The position numbers were made by a program, and so were the translations under genes. 7,128 bases of DNA from an uncultured Selenomonadales bacterium. GTDB lineage: Bacteria > Bacillota_C > Negativicutes > Selenomonadales > Selenomonadaceae. Below are positions 1 to 4,785 of this stretch, piece after piece. The stretch spans positions 1-7,128 of the forward strand of contig CALCTX010000173.1 in NCBI GenBank assembly GCA_937907035.1, written 5' to 3'. Each line of letters opens with the position of its first letter. Within the stretch, counting starts at the first letter, position 1. The notes under the pieces were generated by a model. It had not been told where the DNA came from. It did not search any database and saw only the letters and a program-made list of their open reading frames with translations.

Positions 1-7
1 CGTGCAG

Positions 8-27
8 ATTGTACAATATTGTACTAT
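8..27. repeat. Tandem 10-base repeat containing a perfect 14-base palindrome
   Basis: Two near-identical 10-mers, ATTGTACAAT (8-17) and ATTGTACTAT (18-27), lie head to tail just before khpA. Inside them GTACAATATTGTAC (11-24) is a perfect palindrome. It ends 12 bases before the khpA Shine-Dalgarno. Only 7 bases precede it in the window, so it is not possible to tell whether this is the 3' end of an upstream gene (rpsP is the usual neighbour) or an intergenic operator. The symmetry is seen directly; any regulatory role is a guess. Confidence 0.4.
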
Positions 28-50
28 TGAAACATGAAAGAGGAATCCGC

Positions 51-278
51 ATGAAAGAAATTGTAGAGGTCATAGCCAAATCATTAGTAGAACATCCGGA
101 ACAGGTCGTTGTCGAAGAAAAAGAGGCCGATCGTGTTGTTGTATATGAACTGCATGTTGCACCGGAGGATATGGGTAAAGTTATTGGCAAGCAGGGCCGT
201 ATTGCAAAAGCATTGCGGACTGTTGTCAAAGCTGCTGCCACACGTGAAAACAAAAAAGTCACTGTGGAGATTATATGA
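51..278 (+). CDS. khpA: KhpA, small KH-domain RNA-binding protein
   Basis: A 75-residue protein that is essentially one KH domain. The KH signature GKVIGKQGR is at residues 42-50, with the GXXG loop (G46-K47-Q48-G49) that contacts single-stranded RNA. It is followed by the helix AKALRTVVKAAA and a closing strand ending VTVEII. In Firmicutes KhpA (YlqC) pairs with KhpB/Jag as a global RNA-binding complex linked to cell elongation and division; that role is family knowledge. The ATG at 51 was chosen because AAAGAGGA (37-44) sits 6 bases upstream and the product then has the usual family length of about 75-80 residues; an in-frame TTG at 9 has no such site. It lies upstream of ylqD-rimM-trmD as in the conserved rpsP-khpA-ylqD-rimM-trmD cluster; rpsP would be just outside the window. 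Confidence 0.95.
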   Translation: MKEIVEVIAKSLVEHPEQVVVEEKEADRVVVYELHVAPEDMGKVIGKQGRIAKALRTVVKAAATRENKKVTVEII

Positions 279-282
279 AAAT

Positions 283-320
283 AGCGGCATGTTTTCCGTA
301 ATCGGAGCTTGCCGCTTTTT
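283..320 (+). terminator. Hairpin plus T-run between khpA and ylqD (terminator or attenuator)
   Basis: AGCGGCA (283-289) pairs with TGCCGCT (310-316), and T316-T320 forms a run of five Ts. The 20-base interior contains a second small helix, TCCG (295-298) with CGGA (303-306). The form is that of an intrinsic terminator, but it lies inside an otherwise tight operon, so partial termination or mRNA processing that lowers ylqD-rimM-trmD expression relative to khpA is more likely than full termination. The T-run is short and is followed by CG, which lowers confidence. Confidence 0.5.
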
Positions 321-347
321 CGCATTTTAAAAGAAAGAGGTATTGAA

Positions 348-755
348 ATGGACAGTATTTCAATAAAAATTCCGGTTACGATTAAGGCAAAGTTGACCGA
401 AAAACTTAAAAAACGTATTGTTGATGAATTGACGCATAATATTGAGCAGGTTGATCTGGAACTCAAACAGCTGGAGCTTGAAGAACAAAAGGTTATCAAA
501 GAAGAAGGCGCTAATAATCTTCAACAGTTGCAGGCTATTCGTCAGCATTTTGGTATGGAACGTCAGAAACGTCTCGACTATAAGGAAGAAGCAGAAGGGC
601 ATCTTGCTGATACCAACAAACTGGCTCTCGGAGCAGAAATCGTTCAAGGGCAGTTGGAGCGTATTACCGAGCTGAAAGTCGGTGATAACATCAGGGAAGT
701 TATGAATGTGGAAGTGTTGGTAGAAGATGACAAGGTTATCGCCATCAGAAGCTAA
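348..755 (+). CDS. ylqD: YlqD family protein
   Basis: A 135-residue charged protein. It starts with a short beta segment (SISIKIPVTIKAKLTE), then a long Lys/Glu/Gln/Leu-rich stretch (about residues 20-95) that looks helical or coiled-coil, and ends in a small beta region (ELKVGDNIREVMNVEVLVEDD) typical of YlqD. The biochemical function of YlqD is not established. It is known mainly as a conserved small protein encoded between khpA and rimM, and the placement here is the main support for the call. AAAGAGG (334-340) lies 7 bases before the ATG at 348; an in-frame ATG at 309 falls inside the upstream hairpin and has no ribosome site. The last 29 bases overlap rimM, suggesting translational coupling. 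There is no signal peptide or membrane segment, so it should be cytoplasmic. Confidence 0.88.
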   Translation: MDSISIKIPVTIKAKLTEKLKKRIVDELTHNIEQVDLELKQLELEEQKVIKEEGANNLQQLQAIRQHFGMERQKRLDYKEEAEGHLADTNKLALGAEIVQGQLERITELKVGDNIREVMNVEVLVEDDKVIAIRS

Positions 756-1245
756 AAACAGGATAATTATCGGAAAAGTCGGAGCACCGCATGGTGTAAG
801 AGGAGAGCTGAAAATTACTCCGCTTACAGATTTTCCCGACCGTTTTAATGATCTCAAAAAGGTTTATGCCGGTGATGAACTTTTAACGGTTGATACAGTG
901 CGTTATCATAACCAAACGGTTCTGATAAAGTTTGCTGAGTATCCGGTACGGGAAGATGCAGCAAAGCTTACCGGACGTCATTTGTCAGTTGACAGAGCTG
1001 ATGCAGTACCTTTGGAGGAAGGACAGTATTATATTGGTGATATAATCGGACTGGAAGTTTTTGATGAAGCTGGCAATAAGTTGGGCAAAGTCACAGAAGT
1101 TCTTCCTACCGGAAGCAATGATGTATATGTTGTTGCGCAAGAAGGAAATTCCAAAGAACTGCTGATCCCCGCCTTGAAAAAAGTGGTGCTGCAGATTTCT
1201 GTGCCGGAGGGGAAAATGGTTGTCCGCTTACAGGAAGAGATTTAA
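727..1245 (+). CDS. rimM: RimM, 16S rRNA processing / 30S maturation factor
   Basis: A 172-residue protein of normal RimM length. The N-terminal RimM domain carries GKVGAPHGVRGELK at residues 16-29, then PLTDFPDRF. The C-terminal PRC-barrel begins near YYIGDIIGLEV (101-111) and includes PTGSNDVYVV (127-136) and the LLIPALKKVV strand. RimM binds ribosomal protein S19 and helps 30S head assembly (family knowledge). The ATG at 727 lies within the end of ylqD and has only a weak Shine-Dalgarno (GGTAG, 719-723). No other in-frame start precedes the conserved IIIGKVGAPHG segment, so this start is kept. The stop is followed after 3 bases by trmD, the usual partner in an operon for translation fidelity. 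Confidence 0.97.
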   Translation: MTRLSPSEAKNRIIIGKVGAPHGVRGELKITPLTDFPDRFNDLKKVYAGDELLTVDTVRYHNQTVLIKFAEYPVREDAAKLTGRHLSVDRADAVPLEEGQYYIGDIIGLEVFDEAGNKLGKVTEVLPTGSNDVYVVAQEGNSKELLIPALKKVVLQISVPEGKMVVRLQEEI

Positions 1246-1248
1246 TCG

Positions 1249-1998
1249 ATGAGAATAGATATATTGTCGTTATTTCCCAAGATGTTTGACGGTCCGTTTG
1301 GGGAAAGTATCACAAAAAGAGCGATTGATAATGGAATACTGGATATCGAGATTACCAATCCGCGAGATTTTGCTTTTACCAAGCATCGGCAGGTTGATGA
1401 TACCCCGTTTGGTGGCGGCAGTGGTATGCTGTTAAAACCGGAACCGTTTTTTCGGGCGGTAAAGTATATAAAAGCCACGACAGAATTTACCAAACGACGG
1501 GTTATTTTGTTGTGCCCCAGTGGGAAAACTTTTGACCAGCATAAAGCAAAAGAATTGGCAGAATATGAGCAGCTTATAATTATTTGCGGGCATTATGAAG
1601 GCTTTGATGCACGGATAACCCGGGAATTAGCTGATGAGGTCATTTCAATCGGGGATTTTGTGCTGACCGGTGGTGAGTTGCCGGCAATGATGATTACCGA
1701 TGCTGTGGCGAGAATGCTTCCAAATGTATTGGGGTCTGAAGAATCGGCACCGACTGATTCTTTTTACGAAGATATTTTGGAATATCCTCAGTATACAAGG
1801 CCACGCGAATATAAGAATATGGCAGTTCCGGAGGTGTTGTTTTCCGGCGATCATGCAAAAATTCGTACTTGGCGCAGACAAGAGGCATTGCGAATAACAT
1901 TGAAAAACCGGCCGGATCTGTTAAATGAGGAAACCCTTTCTGAGGCAGATAAGCGATTTTTGGCAACACTTCAGGAAGCTGATCCGTTTACGAGGTGA
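1249..1998 (+). CDS. trmD: TrmD, tRNA (guanine-N1)-methyltransferase
   Basis: A 249-residue full-length SPOUT methyltransferase that makes m1G37 in tRNAs reading CNN and some other codons, using S-adenosylmethionine, which prevents +1 frameshifting. Visible motifs are DDTPFGGGSGM (50-60), ICGHYEGFDAR (112-122) and SIGDFVLTGGELPA (133-146). The last two form the trefoil-knot cofactor site. Further on are DAVAR with R155 and the TDSF segment with D170, which lines up with the catalytic aspartate known as Asp169 in E. coli. The C-terminal helical RNA-binding part follows. The ATG at 1249 has AGGAAGAG (1232-1239) upstream and starts 3 bases after the rimM stop, so the genes are probably co-translated. 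No key residue appears to be missing. Confidence 0.98.
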   Translation: MRIDILSLFPKMFDGPFGESITKRAIDNGILDIEITNPRDFAFTKHRQVDDTPFGGGSGMLLKPEPFFRAVKYIKATTEFTKRRVILLCPSGKTFDQHKAKELAEYEQLIIICGHYEGFDARITRELADEVISIGDFVLTGGELPAMMITDAVARMLPNVLGSEESAPTDSFYEDILEYPQYTRPREYKNMAVPEVLFSGDHAKIRTWRRQEALRITLKNRPDLLNEETLSEADKRFLATLQEADPFTR

Positions 1999-2003
1999 TC
2001 AGG

Positions 2004-2510
2004 ATGTTGAAGAAGATGTTTATCGGTGCGATAACAATGTTGTTTATGGTATCATTGCTTGTCACGCCGGCGTTTGCCGATGAGAGTGACGATGATGGCG
2101 ACGGTTCTGAAGCAACAGAAGTTGTCAATAATGAAGAAACTGCTGATGATACAGAAGAAGATGATGATCCGGAAGAAACTGACGAAGATGATGACGAAGA
2201 AGAAGAGTCGGCCTATCCTGTAAAGGGAGCGAAAGTCTGGGTAGAGGCTACTGCTTATAGTGCTTATGATCCGGGAAATAGTCATTATACAGCGATGGGG
2301 ACACGGCTTCGTCATGGTGTGATAGCAGTTGATCCGTCATTTATCCCGTTAGGCACCAGAGTATTTATTCCTGATTATGGTGAGGCGGTTGCCGAAGATG
2401 TTGGGGGCGCGATACAAGGCAATATAATCGATATCGCGTTTGATTCTCATGAAGAAGCATTAGCATTCGGCAGACAGGAATTAGAAATTACGATAATAGA
2501 ATATCCATAA
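2004..2510 (+). CDS. Secreted 3D-domain protein with a polyacidic linker
   Basis: A 168-residue exported protein. Residues 1-25 form a signal peptide (KK, hydrophobic core, then TPAFA with likely cleavage before D26). Residues 26-68 are a linker with 28 Asp/Glu and no Lys or Arg. Residues about 78-168 form a 3D domain, named for three conserved aspartates, seen here as D110 (AVDPSFIPLGT), D132 (EDVGGAIQG) and D143 (NIIDIAF). The same fold occurs in MltA lytic transglycosylases and in YuiC and the Rpf-like proteins of Bacillus, so a peptidoglycan-cleaving or remodelling role is likely but inferred. There is no separate LysM, G5 or SH3 wall-binding domain. The ATG at 2004 has GAGGTGA (1992-1998) 5 bases upstream, overlapping the trmD stop; the GTG at 1995 lies inside that site. 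Tight spacing places it at the end of the trmD operon. Confidence 0.88.
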   Translation: MLKKMFIGAITMLFMVSLLVTPAFADESDDDGDGSEATEVVNNEETADDTEEDDDPEETDEDDDEEEESAYPVKGAKVWVEATAYSAYDPGNSHYTAMGTRLRHGVIAVDPSFIPLGTRVFIPDYGEAVAEDVGGAIQGNIIDIAFDSHEEALAFGRQELEITIIEYP

Positions 2511-2516
2511 ATCATG

Positions 2517-2643
2517 ACCACCCGTCAAACGGGTGGTTTGCTCGCCCCTGTAAGGGGCAGTTACCGGCCAGCGTCTAAAGGCGCTGGCCTTCACTACGTT
2601 CAGGCCTACATTGCCTTTGACTCGTTGCCACCCTTAAAAGGGT
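2517..2643 (-). repeat. Run of short-loop hairpins at the IS right end
   Basis: Four clean hairpins lie in the 140 bases between the tnpA stop and the element end. ACCACCCGT (2517-2525) pairs with ACGGGTGGT (2529-2537) over a 3-base loop. GCCCCT (2544-2549) pairs with AGGGGC (2553-2558) over a 3-base loop. GGCCAGCG (2566-2573) pairs with CGCTGGCC (2582-2589) over 8 bases. ACCCTT (2630-2635) pairs with AAGGGT (2638-2643) over 2 bases. A fifth, ACCCAT/ATGGGT (2660-2673), lies inside the tnpA 3' coding end. The outermost is the expected TnpA recognition hairpin; the others are not needed for that and may fold an RNA or stop transcription. Confidence 0.7.
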
Positions 2644-2650
2644 ATTTGTA

Positions 2651-3112
2651 CTACTTGCTACCCATAAATGGGTCCTCGTATTCTTTCACACTTAATTTAT
2701 CTAACGCTATATCATGTGCGTCTTGCTCCTTTATATACTTTCGGATTGTTGCTTCATTCAATCCTACTGTACTTACATAATACCCTTCTGACCAAAAATG
2801 ACGATTACCATATTTATACTTTAAATTTGCATGTTTATCGAACATCATTAGGGCGCTTTTCCCCTTTAAATATCCCATAAACTGTGCTACACTAAGTTTC
2901 GGTGGTATACTCACAAGCATGTGCACATGATCCTGCATCAAGTGACCTTCAATTATTTCTACACCTTTATAACTGCATAACTGCTTTAATATCGTACTTA
3001 AGCTTTCCCTATACTGATTGTATATTACTTTTCTACGATACTTTGGCGTAAATACTATGTGATATTTACATACCCATTTTGTATGCGCCAATGAATTTGC
3101 TTTGTTTGCCAT
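2651..3112 (-). CDS. tnpA: IS200/IS605 family transposase TnpA (HUH Y1 type)
   Basis: A 153-residue transposase of normal length for the family. It cuts and rejoins single-stranded DNA at the element ends as a dimer, using a 5'-phosphotyrosine intermediate. The HUH metal-binding motif is HVH at residues 62-64 within MQDHVHMLVSIP, and the catalytic tyrosine is Y126 in ATIRKYIKEQ. Other family blocks are KYHIVFTPKYRRKV (16-29) and the GKSALMMF helix region (84-91). No frameshift or internal stop is seen, so it could be active. The ATG at 3112 has a strong AAAGAGGTGAG ribosome site 5 bases upstream on the - strand. A TATAAT-like -10 (3161-3156, - strand) is present with a poor -35. The reading direction converges on the trmD operon. 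Confidence 0.96.
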   Translation of the reverse strand: MANKANSLAHTKWVCKYHIVFTPKYRRKVIYNQYRESLSTILKQLCSYKGVEIIEGHLMQDHVHMLVSIPPKLSVAQFMGYLKGKSALMMFDKHANLKYKYGNRHFWSEGYYVSTVGLNEATIRKYIKEQDAHDIALDKLSVKEYEDPFMGSK

Positions 3113-3117
3113 AAAAG

Positions 3118-3174
3118 CTCACCTCTTTGTCATAATTTAGGCCTGAACATCCTTTATTATAACTCTTAGGTGAG
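3118..3174 (-). promoter_or_regulatory. Anti-Shine-Dalgarno arm in the tnpA leader
   Basis: On the - strand, CTCACCT (complement of 3168-3174) is exactly complementary to AGGTGAG of the tnpA ribosome site (complement of 3118-3124), with a 43-base loop. A short competing helix, AACTC with GAGTT (3161-3176), uses part of the same arm. The anti-SD arm lies upstream of the likely -10 box at 3161-3156. It would therefore be in transcripts that read in from outside the element, but not in those starting at the element's own promoter. Fold-back blocking of read-through transposase mRNA is known for IS10, and leader structure limits IS200 translation; its use here is inferred. Confidence 0.5.
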
Positions 3175-3200
3175 TTTTTCTTTGTATAACTTCCGTCGCG

Positions 3201-3217
3201 CACCCGCATAGCGGGTG
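3201..3217 (-). repeat. IS left-end recognition hairpin
   Basis: CACCCGC (3201-3207) pairs with GCGGGTG (3211-3217) over a 3-base ATA loop. Sequence and orientation match the outermost right-end hairpin (CACCCGT/ACGGGTG, 2519-2535), and both are followed on the + strand by GTTT. Matching subterminal hairpins at both ends are the sites TnpA binds in IS200/IS605 elements. Confidence 0.75.
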
Positions 3218-3224
3218 GTTTTTT

Positions 3225-3260
3225 GCAGCTCATTATCATGAGCTGCTGGGTCACGACCCA
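3225..3260. repeat. Two adjacent hairpins at the IS left boundary
   Basis: GCAGCTC (3225-3231) pairs with GAGCTGC (3240-3246), and directly after it TGGGTC (3247-3252) pairs with GACCCA (3255-3260) over a 2-base loop. The first hairpin spans the proposed IS junction at 3234/3235, so its two arms would come from the element and from the host. The second is host DNA and is followed by TAATA, not a T-run, so it is a poor terminator by itself. Confidence 0.55.
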
Positions 3261-3264
3261 TAAT

Positions 3265-3303
3265 AAAACAGCTGGTATTGTTAAATACAACACCAGCTGT
3301 TTT
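3265..3303 (-). terminator. Strong, probably bidirectional terminator after the CBS-domain gene
   Basis: The arms at 3265-3281 and 3287-3303 form a 17-base-pair stem with one G-U wobble (read on the - strand) and a 5-base loop. Each arm includes ACAGCTGGT or its complement, and TTTT lies at the 3' side in both directions. The stem begins 3 bases past the stop of the - strand CBS gene at 3307. On the + strand it would stop transcription arriving from the trmD operon, so it probably served both convergent operons before the IS arrived. Confidence 0.88.
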
Positions 3304-3306
3304 GTA

Positions 3307-4614
3307 TTAAAGATGTTTCATTTTTTGCGTTACCAGAATTTTATCGATGCGGGCCCGATCCATACAAATAACTTCCATCGTGAGACGTTTATAAGAATAA
3401 GTTTCATGAAGTTTTGGAATGTAACCGAAACAAGAGATCAAAAAACCGCCGACGGTCTGATAGTGATCAATCTCTTCAGCCGGAAGTTCAGAGAAATTGA
3501 ACATTTCCTTAAAATCGTCAATCGGACAGAGACCGTCAATATACCAGGCATTTTCATTGCGTTGAATAATATGACAAGGTTCATCCTCATTGGCATTGAT
3601 GTTTTCTCCGATGATTTCTTCCATGATATCATCGAGTGTAATAAAGCCTACAACACCACCGTATTCGTCAAGGACAACTGCTTCATGAACGCTGCTTTCC
3701 CGAAATTTTTCCAGAACACGGAATGTTTCCATTGAGCGGGGGATAAGCAGAGGTTTTTTTATGAAGTTTTCCAGCGTAAGATCACGATTGTCTATTGCTG
3801 CATTTAAAAGCTCTTTGGCATAAATAACACCACAAAAATCATCGAGGTTACTGCGCCCTACAGGAAAGACCGTTTCCGGATTCTCCCGGATAAGCTGTAG
3901 ATTTTGTTCATCAGAGTCTTCCAGATCAAGCCATTGCATTTGTGTACGCGGCGTCATCAGAGAGTAGGCAGTTTGGTCACTCATGTGGAAAATGTGGCCT
4001 ATCATATCCTGCTCGGTTTTTTCAAAGGTTCCGTCTTCAGTGCCTTGTTCGATGAGGTCTTTTACTTCGTCTTCGGTAACCTTGTCAGCAAGGTGCGGAT
4101 TGTAGCCAAACAAAATGAGAATGCCATTGGCTGAAGCTGACAGAAAGCTGACAAACGGGGAATTGAAGGTTTCAAAATGAAGTAACAATGGAGCATACCG
4201 TATTAGTGATTTTTCCGGATTCTGAAAGGCGAATTTTTTCGGAAGCAGTTCACCTAACAATAAGGAAAAATAGGCAACAATGGGGATTGATATCAAAAGC
4301 GCAGTCAGTTCCCGCCATTTTTCCGGGACTGAAGGCAGGAAAGAGGCGACAAGCGGCGCGAGAAAAGCGCCGATGATCGCACCAAGTAAAATGTTGATGA
4401 TAGTTGCACTCATTTGCAATATAGAAATTATCTTTGCCGGTTCATCAAGAATTTTTTTTGCGGAGATCGCTTTTTTATTGCCATTGTCAATAAGCCGGTC
4501 AATCATGCCGGGACTGCTTTCGGCAACAGCAACCTCGATATGAGCAAAAAATGAGTTAATGAAAATGCAGATGAACATTAGCAATAACAATAAAAACGAT
4601 TCGGGAATATCCAA
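3307..4614 (-). CDS. DUF21/CBS/CorC_HlyC membrane protein (hemolysin C / CNNM family)
   Basis: A 435-residue inner-membrane protein in the usual three-part layout. An N-terminal DUF21 (CNNM) transmembrane domain covers about residues 5-190, with hydrophobic stretches near 6-28, 62-92 and 103-123 and the family motif GELLPKK (121-127). A CBS-domain pair covers about 205-335, including LMTPRTQM (219-226) and VLDEYGGVVGFITLDDIMEEIIGE (split around residues 314-337). A C-terminal CorC_HlyC domain covers about 345-425. Relatives are called hemolysins, but Mg2+ or other divalent-ion export or sensing is better supported for the CNNM/CorC group; the role here is inferred. The start is a TTG at 4614: an in-frame TAG lies a few codons upstream, and AAAGGA is about 12 bases before it. 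The next in-frame ATG (residue 13) would cut into the first membrane helix. Confidence 0.92.
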   Translation of the reverse strand: MDIPESFLLLLLMFICIFINSFFAHIEVAVAESSPGMIDRLIDNGNKKAISAKKILDEPAKIISILQMSATIINILLGAIIGAFLAPLVASFLPSVPEKWRELTALLISIPIVAYFSLLLGELLPKKFAFQNPEKSLIRYAPLLLHFETFNSPFVSFLSASANGILILFGYNPHLADKVTEDEVKDLIEQGTEDGTFEKTEQDMIGHIFHMSDQTAYSLMTPRTQMQWLDLEDSDEQNLQLIRENPETVFPVGRSNLDDFCGVIYAKELLNAAIDNRDLTLENFIKKPLLIPRSMETFRVLEKFRESSVHEAVVLDEYGGVVGFITLDDIMEEIIGENINANEDEPCHIIQRNENAWYIDGLCPIDDFKEMFNFSELPAEEIDHYQTVGGFLISCFGYIPKLHETYSYKRLTMEVICMDRARIDKILVTQKMKHL

Positions 4615-4637
4615 AAAATATGCACATCCTTTTAGCT

Positions 4638-4656
4638 ATATAATACTGTATTATAT
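4638..4656. promoter_or_regulatory. Perfect 9-1-9 palindrome over the leftward -10 box (operator-like)
   Basis: ATATAATAC (4638-4646) and GTATTATAT (4648-4656) are exact reverse complements around T4647. The right arm contains the -10 of the CBS-gene promoter, so a dimeric repressor bound here would block it. The site is AT-rich and does not clearly match a Fur, PerR, LexA or HrcA consensus that can be named with confidence. AT-rich symmetry can arise by chance near -10 boxes, which limits confidence. Confidence 0.45.
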
Positions 4657-4678
4657 CATATTTTCATATTTTTGTTGT
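4650..4678 (-). promoter_or_regulatory. Promoter for the CBS-domain gene
   Basis: On the - strand, TATAAT (complement of 4650-4655) is a perfect -10, preceded by TGA, giving an extended -10 (TGn-TATAAT). The position 17 bases upstream (complement of 4673-4678) reads ACAACA, a poor -35, so the extended -10 probably carries the promoter. The expected start point lies about 30 bases before the TTG start codon. Confidence 0.55.
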
Positions 4679-4724
4679 TATTTTGCAAAGAGGTATTTAC
4701 AGCACATGGTTATTGTTTGTTTTA

Positions 4725-4753
4725 TTGCGAATGGCAAATCCCTGTGCTACAAT
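4725..4753 (+). promoter_or_regulatory. Sigma-A type promoter for the glycosyltransferase gene
   Basis: TTGCGA (4725-4730), a 17-base spacer, then TACAAT (4748-4753) preceded by TGC, which gives an extended -10. Transcription should start near 4760, leaving a short leader before the GGAGG ribosome site at 4775-4779. Spacing and match to consensus are good. Confidence 0.7.
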
Positions 4754-4785
4754 GATTCCATCAGAGCAGATTTTGGAGGCGGAAT

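Larger units (their letters stand above)
2511..3234 (-). mobile_element. IS200/IS605-family insertion sequence (tnpA only)
   Basis: A single-gene element of about 724 bases with an intact TnpA on the - strand. Both ends carry the hairpin typical of the family: CACCC arms at 2519-2535 (right end, after tnpA) and at 3201-3217 (left end, before tnpA). On the - strand both are preceded by A-runs and a GAGC block. ATCATGA occurs at 2511-2517 and again at 3235-3241. This fits a target TCATGAT (- strand) at the left cleavage point and the same sequence ending the element on the right. These elements move as single strands, without long inverted repeats or true target duplications. The exact ends are inferred and could shift by several bases; the left boundary could also lie outside the hairpin at 3225-3246. 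No tnpB is present. Confidence 0.82.

Noticed and set aside
1..30. C-terminal tail of rpsP
   Set aside because: All three frames give short tails and none is recognisable, so it cannot be called.
360..857. 165-residue - strand reading frame
   Set aside because: Antisense shadow of ylqD and rimM, with Phe/Asn/Leu-rich nonsense composition.
2517..2673. Repeated hairpins suggestive of a CRISPR array
   Set aside because: The arms differ in sequence and length and there are no equal spacers; they are IS end structure.
2514..2780. 88-residue + strand reading frame
   Set aside because: It runs over the IS end hairpins and antisense to tnpA, with no ribosome site and no recognisable protein features.
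3223..3735. 170-residue + strand reading frame
   Set aside because: It begins in a hairpin, reads through the terminator and lies antisense to the well-supported CBS-domain gene.
4615..4785. Mg2+ or other riboswitch upstream of the CBS-domain gene
   Set aside because: The leader after the predicted start point is only about 30 bases, too short for a known riboswitch.
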